Shown here piece after piece: positions 1 through 8,099 of a stretch of DNA of 60,050 bases. A program made the position numbers and the translations under genes. Under the pieces are notes generated by a model. The model saw nothing but the letters and a program-made list of their open reading frames with translations, had not been told where the DNA came from and did not search any database. Each line of letters begins with the position of its first letter. The stretch's first letter is position 1. The stretch is from Clostridiales bacterium. GTDB lineage: Bacteria > Bacillota > Clostridia > Lachnospirales > Lachnospiraceae. Location of the stretch: positions 1 to 60,050 of the forward strand of contig JAAYNW010000011.1 in the NCBI GenBank assembly GCA_012520655.1. The letters are read 5' to 3'.

Positions 1-1653
1 GAAGAGGAAATATTGAGAGGAATAAGGGAAGCGAAGGATTTGTCCGCTTATGACAACCTTTGTGCAGCAGCATACCTTCGTGCAAAAGAAGATTACCTTA
101 TGGGGATTAATTTCTCACGAGTGCTCACATTAAAATACAGTAATTCGATTAAGTCGTATTTAAATACGGATAAAGCGGTAGTTTCCGTGGGCAGAGTAAT
201 GACCTGTGTTCTCGGCATGGTGGTTAACAGGGAGCGGGAAATCAGAAACTTTGTAAAGACTTCTTTTTATAGAGTGGTTGCCGGAGTTGAATGGAAAGAG
301 AAGAACTTCGAATGCGAGTGGAAAGCGATAGATGGATCAAAATATTACAATTCACCGCTCTTGTACAAAGAAAACGGATTTAAAGAAAAAAAGACTGCAG
401 AAGAACTTATTGCTGCTCTACAGGAAGCCCCTCGTGCTGTACCGATTATAGAAGGGATAGATAAGAAAAAAGAGACCAAAAATCCCCCTCTTTTATATAA
501 TTTGGCGGAGCTGCAGAACGATTGTTCCAAATATTTTAAGATTAGTCCCGATGAAACGTTGCGTATTGTGCAGGAACTGTATGAAAAGAAGCTGACCACC
601 TATCCGAGAACGGACGCCAGAGTCTTGTCCAGTGCGGTTGCAAAGGAAATATCAAAAAATATAAATGGTCTGAAAGGCTATTCCCAAACGGCGGCATTGG
701 TCGAAGAAGTGCTTCAAAAAGGTACATATAAAAATATAGCCAAAACGAGATATGTCAACGATAAGCAGATTACAGATCACTATGCAATTATTCCTACAGG
801 GCAGGGAATGGGGAATCTTGGAAGCCTGAATGCTACGGCCGCGAAAGTTTATGAAATAATTTCGAGACGTTTCCTCAGCATATTTTATCCTGCGGCTATC
901 TACCAGAAGATTGCATTAACTGTGGGGATGAAGGACGAAAAGTTTTTTGCTAATTTTAAGGTGCTGACAGATGCAGGATATTTGCGGGCAGCAGAATTTT
1001 CTTTTGCAAAGAAGAATGAGGAAAGCACCATAAACGCAGAAAGCGTTACAGGGAAGAACAAGGAAGCCAAAGATGATGATTCGGAAAACGCAGAGGAAGG
1101 AAATAATACAAAGGATCCCGATTTCATAGCTATGATACAGCAGCTGAAAAAAGGGGATGAGCTATTCTTGAAGAAATTCGAGATTAAAGAGGGGGAAACA
1201 TCGCCTCCGAAGCGTTATAATTCAGGAACGATAATACTTACCATGGAAAATGCGGGTCAATTTATCGAAGACGAAGAACTGCGTGCACAGATAAAAGGAA
1301 GCGGAATCGGAACTTCAGCAACAAGAGCCGAAATATTAAAGAAGTTGGTAAATATTAAATATTTATCCCTTAATAAGAAGACGCAGATTATTACCCCGAC
1401 CTTAATGGGTGAGATGATATATGATGTGGTTGCCAGTTCAATTAGGCCGTTGCTCGACCCCGCTCTTACAGCGAGTTGGGAAAAGGGTCTTACGCTTGTC
1501 GCTCAAGGAGAAATTACGGAAGCGGAATATATGCGCAAGCTGGACGACTTTGTAAGGCGAAGGACTGAAATCGTAAAGCAGATGAATAATCAATTCTCGC
1601 TTAATACGCAGTTTAATATTGCAGCAAGGAATTATAAGAATAAAAGCAGATAG
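1..1653 (+). CDS. topB: DNA topoisomerase III (5' end outside window)
   Basis: Type IA topoisomerase, which relaxes and decatenates DNA by cutting one strand through a tyrosine. The reading frame is open from base 1, so the N-terminal TOPRIM part (roughly 150 residues by family length) lies upstream of the window; the TTG at 13 is only an internal codon. The active-site motif TTYPRTD places the catalytic Tyr at 601-603. The motif GSGIGTSATRAEI near the C-terminus is typical of the family. The C-terminus is short and basic with no obvious zinc-finger cysteines, as is common for TopB as opposed to TopA. The stop at 1651-1653 is followed after 14 bases by the next gene, which has a good GGAGG ribosome site, so the two are probably cotranscribed. 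topA is the alternative name but fits less well. Confidence 0.88.
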   Translation, partial: EEEILRGIREAKDLSAYDNLCAAAYLRAKEDYLMGINFSRVLTLKYSNSIKSYLNTDKAVVSVGRVMTCVLGMVVNREREIRNFVKTSFYRVVAGVEWKEKNFECEWKAIDGSKYYNSPLLYKENGFKEKKTAEELIAALQEAPRAVPIIEGIDKKKETKNPPLLYNLAELQNDCSKYFKISPDETLRIVQELYEKKLTTYPRTDARVLSSAVAKEISKNINGLKGYSQTAALVEEVLQKGTYKNIAKTRYVNDKQITDHYAIIPTGQGMGNLGSLNATAAKVYEIISRRFLSIFYPAAIYQKIALTVGMKDEKFFANFKVLTDAGYLRAAEFSFAKKNEESTINAESVTGKNKEAKDDDSENAEEGNNTKDPDFIAMIQQLKKGDELFLKKFEIKEGETSPPKRYNSGTIILTMENAGQFIEDEELRAQIKGSGIGTSATRAEILKKLVNIKYLSLNKKTQIITPTLMGEMIYDVVASSIRPLLDPALTASWEKGLTLVAQGEITEAEYMRKLDDFVRRRTEIVKQMNNQFSLNTQFNIAARNYKNKSR

Positions 1654-1667
1654 TAGGAGGAAATGCA

Positions 1668-2336
1668 ATGGAACAATTTAAAATTGAGAATCTGTATACG
1701 CTTTCGGAAACGATTGCGGCAGACATTTTCGACGGAGTCAATTATCCATGGGAAGTATTGCCAAAGATTAAAGAGTTTATTGTGAAGCTGGGAAACACTC
1801 TTCCGGAAGAGATATATGAAAAAAGAGGAGAAAATATCTGGATAGCTAAATCAGCAACCGTATTTTCCAGCGCTTATATTGCCGGACCGGCGATTATCGA
1901 TGAAAATGCAGAAATACGTCACTGTGCGTTTATCAGGGGCAATGCTATAGTAGGTAAGGGAGCAGTAGTAGGTAATTCCACAGAACTGAAAAATGTAATT
2001 CTTTTCAATAAGGTGCAGGTTCCGCATTATAATTATGTGGGAGACAGTGTGCTCGGATTCAAGGCGCACATGGGCGCAGGTTCCATTACCTCCAATGTTA
2101 AAAGCGATAAGACGCTTGTGGTTGCGAAATCAGAAGAGGGATGCATTGAAACCGGTCTGAAGAAATTCGGGGCAATGTTAGGCGATATGGTAGAAGTGGG
2201 ATGTAATTCCGTATTGAACCCGGGAACAGTAATAGGAAAAAACGCCAGCGTATATCCTACTTCTTCGGTAAGAGGATATATTCCCCCCAACAGTATTTAT
2301 AAAGATAAAGGGCGTGTTGTTATAAGAGAACTGTAA
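1668..2336 (+). CDS. Left-handed beta-helix (hexapeptide repeat) acyltransferase-like protein
   Basis: 222 residues. From about residue 60 the protein shows imperfect hexapeptide repeats (I/V-G-x-x-A/x-x pattern, for example around IVGKGAVVGNST and VIGKNASVYP), the signature of trimeric left-handed beta-helix acyl- or nucleotidyltransferases. It resembles the C-terminal half of GlmU, with a short helical N-terminal extension, but has no pyrophosphorylase domain. The conserved stretch GAGSITSNVKSDK resembles the acetyl-CoA-binding coil of the GlmU group. Start ATG 1668 follows GGAGGAAATGCA. It probably forms a transcription unit with topB. The substrate cannot be read from the sequence; a sugar-nucleotide acetyltransferase is the best guess. 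Confidence 0.75.
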   Translation: MEQFKIENLYTLSETIAADIFDGVNYPWEVLPKIKEFIVKLGNTLPEEIYEKRGENIWIAKSATVFSSAYIAGPAIIDENAEIRHCAFIRGNAIVGKGAVVGNSTELKNVILFNKVQVPHYNYVGDSVLGFKAHMGAGSITSNVKSDKTLVVAKSEEGCIETGLKKFGAMLGDMVEVGCNSVLNPGTVIGKNASVYPTSSVRGYIPPNSIYKDKGRVVIREL

Positions 2337-2513
2337 TTCTTACAGATCGTATATTTTTGACGGGAAATTTTCATAAAATGAAAATAATGGTAGAAATCTA
2401 AAAAATATAATATTATTTGAAAATATACTGGATTTTTTGCGGAAAATATGCGAGAATAATACTTGCGATTATGACAAAATATTCACAAGTTACATATTGA
2501 AAGGAGTTTTCAC

Positions 2514-3206
2514 ATGATTTATTCAAAGGAAGTTGAAGAAATGTGTACGGTAGCACAAGGCGTAAATCACGGCTGTGCTCCTATCCCAGAAGAAGCAAAA
2601 TGGGTAAAGGCGAAAGATGTAAAAGATATTTCCGGTTTGACACACGGTGTAGGTTGGTGTGCTCCTCAGCAGGGTGCCTGCAAGCTGACTCTTAATGTAA
2701 AGGAAGGTATTATTCAGGAAGCATTGGTTGAAACTATCGGATGCTCAGGAATGACTCATTCCGCAGCTATGGCCGCTGAAATATTACCAGGCAGAACCGT
2801 TATGGAAGCATTGAATACAGATCTTGTATGTGATGCTATTAACACTGCCATGAGAGAATTATTTTTACAGATTGTATATGGAAGAAGCCAGAGCGCATTT
2901 TCAGAAGACGGACTTCCGGTTGGTGCAGGTCTTGAAGACTTAGGAAAAGGACTTAGAAGCCAGGTTGGTACTATGTACGGTACTTTAAAGAAAGGTCCTC
3001 GTTATCTTGAAATGGCTGAAGGATACGTAACAGGTATTGCACTCGATGCAGAAGACCAAATTATCGGTTATCAGTTCGTAAGCCTCGGCAAAATGACAGA
3101 TTTCATCAAAAAGGGCGACGATCCGAACACAGCATGGGAGAAAGCAAAAGGCCAGTATGGACGTGTTGCTGATGCTGTTAAGATTATCGATCCGAGAGAA
3201 GAATAG
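2514..3206 (+). CDS. IscU/NifU-like iron-sulfur scaffold protein
   Basis: 230 residues. Residues about 45-110 align with the IscU/NifU N-terminal fold: a cysteine in GWCAP (Cys49), another in IGCSG (Cys77) and the following helix with a PGRTVMEAL segment. These correspond to two of the three Fe-S ligand cysteines of IscU. The third (Cys106 in E. coli IscU) has no obvious counterpart, and extra cysteines occur at 11, 21 and 56. The C-terminal third is an added domain of unknown role. Start ATG 2514 follows GAAAGGAG. The next gene starts 12 bases after the stop with its own GGAGG site, so the pair is an operon. Known family relation: scaffold for Fe-S assembly. Inferred here: it may serve the GGGtGRT protein specifically rather than general Fe-S assembly. 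Confidence 0.8.
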   Translation: MIYSKEVEEMCTVAQGVNHGCAPIPEEAKWVKAKDVKDISGLTHGVGWCAPQQGACKLTLNVKEGIIQEALVETIGCSGMTHSAAMAAEILPGRTVMEALNTDLVCDAINTAMRELFLQIVYGRSQSAFSEDGLPVGAGLEDLGKGLRSQVGTMYGTLKKGPRYLEMAEGYVTGIALDAEDQIIGYQFVSLGKMTDFIKKGDDPNTAWEKAKGQYGRVADAVKIIDPREE

Positions 3207-3218
3207 GAGGACATAAAA

Positions 3219-4229
3219 ATGGCATTATTTGAATCATATGAAAGAAGAATTGATAAAATTAATTCCGTATTGAACAGTTATGGAATCTCATCTATTGAAG
3301 AAGCGGAAAAAATCACAAAAGACGCAGGTCTAAATGTATATGACCAAGTAAAAGGCATTCAGCCTATTTGCTTTGAAAATGCTTGCTGGGCTTACATTGT
3401 AGGAGCAGCAATCGCAATTAAAAAAGACTGCAGAAAAGCAGCTGATGCAGCGGCAGCAATCGGCGAAGGCCTTCAGGCATTCTGTATTCCCGGTTCTGTT
3501 GCGGATACTCGTGCAGTAGGTCTTGGCCACGGTAACTTAGGTAAAATGTTGCTGGAAGAAGAGACAGAATGCTTCTGTTTCCTCGCAGGACATGAGTCCT
3601 TTGCTGCAGCGGAAGGTGCTATCGGTATTGCAGAAAAAGCTAATAAAGTACGTAAAAAACCTTTAAGAGTTATCCTTAACGGTCTTGGAAAAGATGCTGC
3701 TCAGATTATCTCCAGAATCAATGGATTTACTTTTGTTGAAACAGAATATGATCCTTATACGAATACAGTAAAAGAAGTATATAGAAAATCTTACTCCGAA
3801 GGACTTCGTGCGAAAGTAAACTGCTATGGTGCAAACGATGTTTGTGAAGGTGTTGCTATCATGCACAAAGAAGGCGTTGATGTTTCCATTACAGGTAACT
3901 CAACAAACCCGACGAGATTCCAGCATCCGGTTGCAGGTACATACAAAAAAGAATGTATGGAACAGGGTAAGAAATACTTCTCCGTTGCATCAGGCGGCGG
4001 TACAGGGCGTACACTTCATCCTGATAACATGGCTGCAGGTCCTGCTTCCTACGGTATGACAGATACTATGGGACGTATGCATTCCGATGCACAGTTCGCA
4101 GGTTCTTCTTCCGTACCGGCTCACGTAGAGATGATGGGTCTCATCGGAGCGGGTAATAACCCGATGGTTGGTATGACTGTTGCAGTCGCCGTTTCTATCG
4201 AGGAAGCAGCCAACGCCGGTAAGTTCTAA
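3219..4229 (+). CDS. GGGtGRT family protein
   Basis: 336 residues. The family-defining motif GGGTGRT is present at residues 259-265, followed by a glycine- and methionine-rich conserved C-terminus (AGPASYG, GAGNNPMVGM). Nine cysteines are spread over the protein, including ICFENAC (Cys51, Cys56) and ECFCF, which would suit metal or Fe-S cluster binding. This family is known only as a conserved protein of unknown function, commonly found beside an IscU-like protein, as here. It is cotranscribed with the IscU-like gene and ends just before a strong terminator at 4262-4298. The protein is soluble, with no signal peptide or membrane segment. An Fe-S dependent enzyme matured by its partner is an inference, not an established role. 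Confidence 0.85.
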   Translation: MALFESYERRIDKINSVLNSYGISSIEEAEKITKDAGLNVYDQVKGIQPICFENACWAYIVGAAIAIKKDCRKAADAAAAIGEGLQAFCIPGSVADTRAVGLGHGNLGKMLLEEETECFCFLAGHESFAAAEGAIGIAEKANKVRKKPLRVILNGLGKDAAQIISRINGFTFVETEYDPYTNTVKEVYRKSYSEGLRAKVNCYGANDVCEGVAIMHKEGVDVSITGNSTNPTRFQHPVAGTYKKECMEQGKKYFSVASGGGTGRTLHPDNMAAGPASYGMTDTMGRMHSDAQFAGSSSVPAHVEMMGLIGAGNNPMVGMTVAVAVSIEEAANAGKF

Positions 4230-4261
4230 GAAGAAGCAAGTTTATATAATAGAGAATGATG

Positions 4262-4298
4262 AAACTGCACTGACTGTTTTAGTCAGTGCAGTTTTTTT
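4262..4298 (+). terminator. Rho-independent terminator after the GGGtGRT gene
   Basis: Perfect 14-bp inverted repeat AAACTGCACTGACT (4262-4275) / AGTCAGTGCAGTTT (4281-4294) with a GTTTT loop, running into a T tract to 4298. It closes the IscU-like/GGGtGRT operon. Confidence 0.93.
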
Positions 4299-4346
4299 AT
4301 ATGATATCACATCGCATTTATTGCTGCCCGAAAAGCGAGATATGCA

Positions 4347-5451
4347 ATGGAACGTCCGAAGGATTTTTTTAGAGAAGGTTTTATAGAAGAGGACTTTCAC
4401 GATATAGAGGTGCCCTGCCATATCGAACTTGCAGGGTATGACAAGATTCATTATATTAACACAAGGTATCCGTGGGAAGGGCATGTTTTTCGTAGACCGG
4501 CATATGTGTTGCATGACGAGGACTGTGCGGAAGGAAGCTTTAGCAAGGCAGATTATAATCCTGTGGGCACCTATATTAAGAGGTTTGATTTGGAAGAAGG
4601 GCTAAAAAATAAACGAGTGGTTATTTGCTTCGAAGGCGTGGAGCAGGCTATGTATATATGGATGAACGGCAGCTTTCTTGGAGGACCAGGATTTCTTTCG
4701 TTTTTTCGGCATATACAGGAATGTTACGCTGTATGCGAAGCCGGAAATACACGTTGAAGATTTATGGGCAAAGCCCGTACTTAATGAAGATAATGCGTCA
4801 GGAAGCTTTGCCTTAGACTTATCAATTTACTCTCGGAGCAAAGCGGGAACAGTAACAGTGACGCTGACAGATAGGGAAAACAGAATTTGCTTAGAAGAAA
4901 GCCGCGTGTATGCACCTCCGGCTCAGATAAGAGAGTATCTGGAGAATAATCCTTCCAAACCTTTTATCTTGTGTGAGTATATGCATGATATGGGCAATTC
5001 CCTCGGAGGAATGAAGCCATATATGGATTTGCCAGAAGAATATCCTTTATATCAGGGCGGATTTATATGGGATTATATCGATCAGGCTATTTTCGTACAG
5101 GATGAGATAAGCGGAGAAAAAGTACTCCGTTATGGTGGGGACTTCGATGACCGTCCGTCCGATTACGAATTTTCCGGCAACGGAATCGTCTTTGCAGACA
5201 GAACGGAAAAGCCCGCGCTGCAGGAGGAGTTCGCATTTTTCTGCATCCCTTACACTCCGTTGGAACTTGAGAATGCCACGCATCATGAAGAATTGCCGCC
5301 TGCGAGAAGGACGGTGGTATCTATTCTGGGGGCAGTAAGAGGTGTAGGCGGAATCGATAGCTGGGGCGCAGACGTAGAAGAGGCTTATCGTATAAATGCA
5401 GGAGAGAATATCAACTATTCTTTCCGGATCAGTAAGGCAATAATGGAGTAA
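4347..5451 (+). pseudogene. Beta-galactosidase (GH2, LacZ-type) remnant with multiple deletions
   Basis: Remnant of a roughly 1000-residue GH2 beta-galactosidase. Piece 1 (4347 to about 4674) is the sugar-binding domain ([24 protein letters not shown]). An out-of-frame deletion at about 4673-4680 joins it to the +1 frame, which resumes in the conserved [12 protein letters not shown] block (4678 on). A second, in-frame deletion near 4896-4905 removes most of the Ig-like domain and the first half of the TIM barrel, including the region of the acid/base Glu. The nucleophile motif [14 protein letters not shown] remains (Glu at 4975-4977). A third deletion near 5220-5235 removes the following domains, leaving part of the C-terminal small-chain domain (GVGGIDSWG). 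The N-terminal ~70 residues also seem absent and there is no good ribosome site. It cannot encode an active enzyme. Confidence 0.9.
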
Positions 5452-5491
5452 TAGAATAAAAAGCCTATTTTAAGATTTTATATCTTTCTAA

Positions 5492-5520
5492 TTGACTGTT
5501 TTTAAGTTATAGTTCATAAT
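5492..5520 (+). promoter_or_regulatory. Sigma-A type promoter upstream of the 5598 gene
   Basis: TTGACT (5492-5497), 17-bp spacer, CATAAT (5515-5520). Just downstream, TAGTAAGTGA occurs twice (5524-5533 and 5538-5547), a 14-bp-period direct repeat of unknown meaning. Confidence 0.6.
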
Positions 5521-5597
5521 AAATAGTAAGTGATAAGTAGTAAGTGAAGCCGATACTTTTTTGCTACGGACTAATAGAAAGAGAGGGTGACATTATT

Positions 5598-6491
5598 ATG
5601 AATTATACGATAAAAGAACAGTTTGCCTTAGTTGCGCTGAATGGTCAGGATAGTAAAAACAACTCGTTAGCAAAGAAAGCTGCAATCGTAGGAATAGAGG
5701 CAGCAAGTATCTTGCAGAGACTGCTTATGGATGAACTCAGGGATATTGATGAGTTTAAAGTTTGCTTAGAGCAAGAATTGAAAGGAATAAAGAAAATAAG
5801 CTATAAAAGAAGTCGAATGATAGAAAGTGAGATTGTTGCCATATTAAAGGCAGAAAAAGCTCTTAAAGAAATTCCCAATCTGCTAGGCTGTGATATGAAT
5901 TACTATACAGCTAAGATTATTATGCGGGAATATAAAAGCAATGAAGAGGTATATCAGAACATAACGGAAGGTGTTAAGGCAATTATTTTAGAGCCGGGCG
6001 AAGTGCCTGAGGAAACGCTCGCCCTTCTTTGGCTTTTTAGAGAATGCGGATGTATGCATGATATTTTTTCCATTGAAGAACAGAAAAGGGTACAGGAACG
6101 GCTTATAGAGCTTGCAGCAGAAAACCAGTTATACAAAATAATTCTGGAGCAGGAATTCTATAGCGGAAAAAGACAGACTTATTTGAATTTCCTTAGTTGG
6201 AAGCATAATCTCTTTAAAAATCCTTACTTAGAAGGAATTAATTTGCTTTTTCCTTTTTTTGACAGAAAGCAGGCAGTTTTCATCGATATGGTGATTTTAG
6301 GGACGACAGTGAAAGACAGACGTGAAAATGCAATGCAATTCTTGCGTGAAAATGGTCATTCCTGCGAGGAAATGCGGATAGGAAGCGAGACTTTGGTAAA
6401 GATTGATAATGGATACTATAGAATATGGCCTTCTTCCCGCAGCTGTAAAGTACCCATTCAGGGAGTAGAACTTTTGCCGGTATATAGGTAG
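5598..6491 (+). CDS. Conserved-looking protein of unknown function
   Basis: 297 residues from ATG 5598, which has a good site (GAGAGGGTGA); an in-frame GTG at 5544 would add 18 residues but lacks a ribosome site. The protein is soluble and mostly helical in appearance, rich in Lys, Glu and Leu, with no signal peptide and no motif I can name. Its N-terminus (YTIKEQFALVALNG) and scattered leucines vaguely recall GPP34-like proteins, but I do not claim this. It is followed after 7 bases by a small MerR-type gene, so the two are probably an operon driven from the promoter at 5492-5520. Confidence 0.6.
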   Translation: MNYTIKEQFALVALNGQDSKNNSLAKKAAIVGIEAASILQRLLMDELRDIDEFKVCLEQELKGIKKISYKRSRMIESEIVAILKAEKALKEIPNLLGCDMNYYTAKIIMREYKSNEEVYQNITEGVKAIILEPGEVPEETLALLWLFRECGCMHDIFSIEEQKRVQERLIELAAENQLYKIILEQEFYSGKRQTYLNFLSWKHNLFKNPYLEGINLLFPFFDRKQAVFIDMVILGTTVKDRRENAMQFLRENGHSCEEMRIGSETLVKIDNGYYRIWPSSRSCKVPIQGVELLPVYR

Positions 6492-6498
6492 GTGGAAA

Positions 6499-6774
6499 AT
6501 GTCCAGACAAAGAACAATAGAAAAAATCATGATGTCGGAATATGTATCTATCGGTGAACTGGTCAGGATTACCGGATGCCGTTATAGTACGCTGAAATTT
6601 TATACGGAAGAAGGTATGCTGCCTTTTGAGCAGGAAGAGGAAAACTTGACCCGCAGGTTTCCGAGAGTAGAAGCGGTAGAAAGGATAGCAGAAATTAAGA
6701 ATCTCAGAGAAAAAGGGAAAAGTATTCCTGATATTAAGGCGATATTAAAAAGCAGCAAAAAAAATTTACTGTAA
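6499..6774 (+). CDS. Small MerR-type helix-turn-helix protein
   Basis: 91 residues. The pattern YVSIGELVRITGCRYSTLKF (HTH) followed by YTEEGMLP (wing) and a helix ending in LREKGKSIPDIKAIL is the MerR DNA-binding domain. Nothing follows it: there is no coiled coil or effector domain, so this is a DNA-binding domain alone. It lies between the unknown 5598 gene and the AmmeMemoRadiSam genes (11 bases to the next start). It may regulate that block, which is inference from position only. Confidence 0.72.
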   Translation: MSRQRTIEKIMMSEYVSIGELVRITGCRYSTLKFYTEEGMLPFEQEEENLTRRFPRVEAVERIAEIKNLREKGKSIPDIKAILKSSKKNLL

Positions 6775-6785
6775 GGAGGTATACT

Positions 6786-8099
6786 ATGCCGGTCGCAGGA
6801 GCATTTGTAGTTCCCCATCCACCTCTTATTTTTCCGGAAATCGGTCATGGAGAACAATTTAGGATACAGAAAACAATCGATTCCTATAGGGAAGTTGCAA
6901 AAAGAATCGCTATTATGCAGCCGGAGACGATTGTAATCATTTCACCCCACTCAATTATGTATAGAGACTATTTTCATATTTCGCCTGGTGTTCATGCTTC
7001 GGGGAACTTTTCACGTTACGGTTATCCCGGAATCATATTGGAAGCGGATTATGATGAGGCACTTGTGAAAGTGATTGAACAGGAAGCGCAAGGTAATAAA
7101 CTTCCGGCGGGAACGGAGGGTGAAAGAGAGAAGGAATTGGATCATGCAACGATGATTCCTCTCCGTTTTATTAAAGAAGCCTACCTGAAAAAATTTAAAA
7201 TAGTGAGAATAGGCTTGTCGGGGTTGGCTTTATCAGAACATTATCGATTGGGACAAACGATAAGGGCGGCGGCCGAGAAAGCGGGGCGGCGGATCGTTGT
7301 GGTGGCCAGCGGGGATTTGTCGCATCGCTTATCGGACAGTGGGCCATATGAATATGCCAAAGAAGGACCTGAATACGACAGGAGAATTACGGAGATTCTT
7401 GCAAAAGGAGAGTTATCCAAGGCGCTTGAGTTTTCGGAGGATTTCTGTGAGAAAGCGGGAGAGTGCGGTCATCGTTCCATTTCCATTATGGCAGGATGTA
7501 TGGCCGGGATACCTCTTGAGGCGGAACTTTTATCTTATGAAGGCCCCTTCGGAGTTGGATACGCGGTAGCGGCTTTTCAGGATGCCTATGTATCGTTAGC
7601 CAGACAATCTCTGAAATATTATCTGAAAAAAGGTAATAATCTTCCGCTGCCGGATGGATTACCCGAAGAACTTCTTAAGAAAAAGGCGGGAGCTTTTGTT
7701 TCTTTAAAGAAATACGGCAATTTAAGAGGTTGTATAGGAACCATACAGGGGACGAAAAATTGTGTTGCGGAGGAAGTCATAGAGAATGCGGTTAGTGCAG
7801 GATTGTGGGATCCGAGATTCCCTCAGGTAGAGGCGACAGAACTCGACAATATTATATGTACGGTAGATATTCTGTCTGTGCCGGAACCTATTACATCGAT
7901 AGAGGAGTTGGATGTGAATAAATACGGAGTGATCATATCTATGGGAGACAGAAGAGGATTACTGCTTCCGAAGCTGGAAGGGGTAGAAATGGTAGAGGAA
8001 CAGATAAATATTGCATTAAAGAAGGCGGGAATTGAAGAAGAGGATTATCGGGATGGAAAATGTATTCTGGAACGTTTTGAGGTGGTGAGACATTATTGA
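6786..8099 (+). CDS. AmmeMemoRadiSam system proteins B and A fused (MEMO/LigB-like + AMMECR1)
   Basis: 437 residues, two domains. Residues 1 to about 265 are a MEMO/class III extradiol dioxygenase-like domain (PHPP at 10-13, ISPHS, SGDLSHRL). Residues about 275-437 are an AMMECR1 domain (GAFVSLKKYGNLRGCIGT, WDPRFPQV, GLLLPKLEG). These are the A and B parts of the AmmeMemoRadiSam system; the radical SAM part is the next gene, whose ATG overlaps this stop by one base (TGATG). The reaction of the system is not established; RNA or small-molecule modification has been suggested for the families. Start ATG 6786 follows AAGGAGGTATACT. The protein is soluble and complete. The fusion supports a joint function. 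Confidence 0.87.
   Translation: MPVAGAFVVPHPPLIFPEIGHGEQFRIQKTIDSYREVAKRIAIMQPETIVIISPHSIMYRDYFHISPGVHASGNFSRYGYPGIILEADYDEALVKVIEQEAQGNKLPAGTEGEREKELDHATMIPLRFIKEAYLKKFKIVRIGLSGLALSEHYRLGQTIRAAAEKAGRRIVVVASGDLSHRLSDSGPYEYAKEGPEYDRRITEILAKGELSKALEFSEDFCEKAGECGHRSISIMAGCMAGIPLEAELLSYEGPFGVGYAVAAFQDAYVSLARQSLKYYLKKGNNLPLPDGLPEELLKKKAGAFVSLKKYGNLRGCIGTIQGTKNCVAEEVIENAVSAGLWDPRFPQVEATELDNIICTVDILSVPEPITSIEELDVNKYGVIISMGDRRGLLLPKLEGVEMVEEQINIALKKAGIEEEDYRDGKCILERFEVVRHY

Noticed and set aside
5524..5547. Direct repeat TAGTAAGTGA twice before the 5598 gene
   Set aside because: Only two short copies in A/T-rich DNA, not enough to call a repeat element; noted with the promoter.
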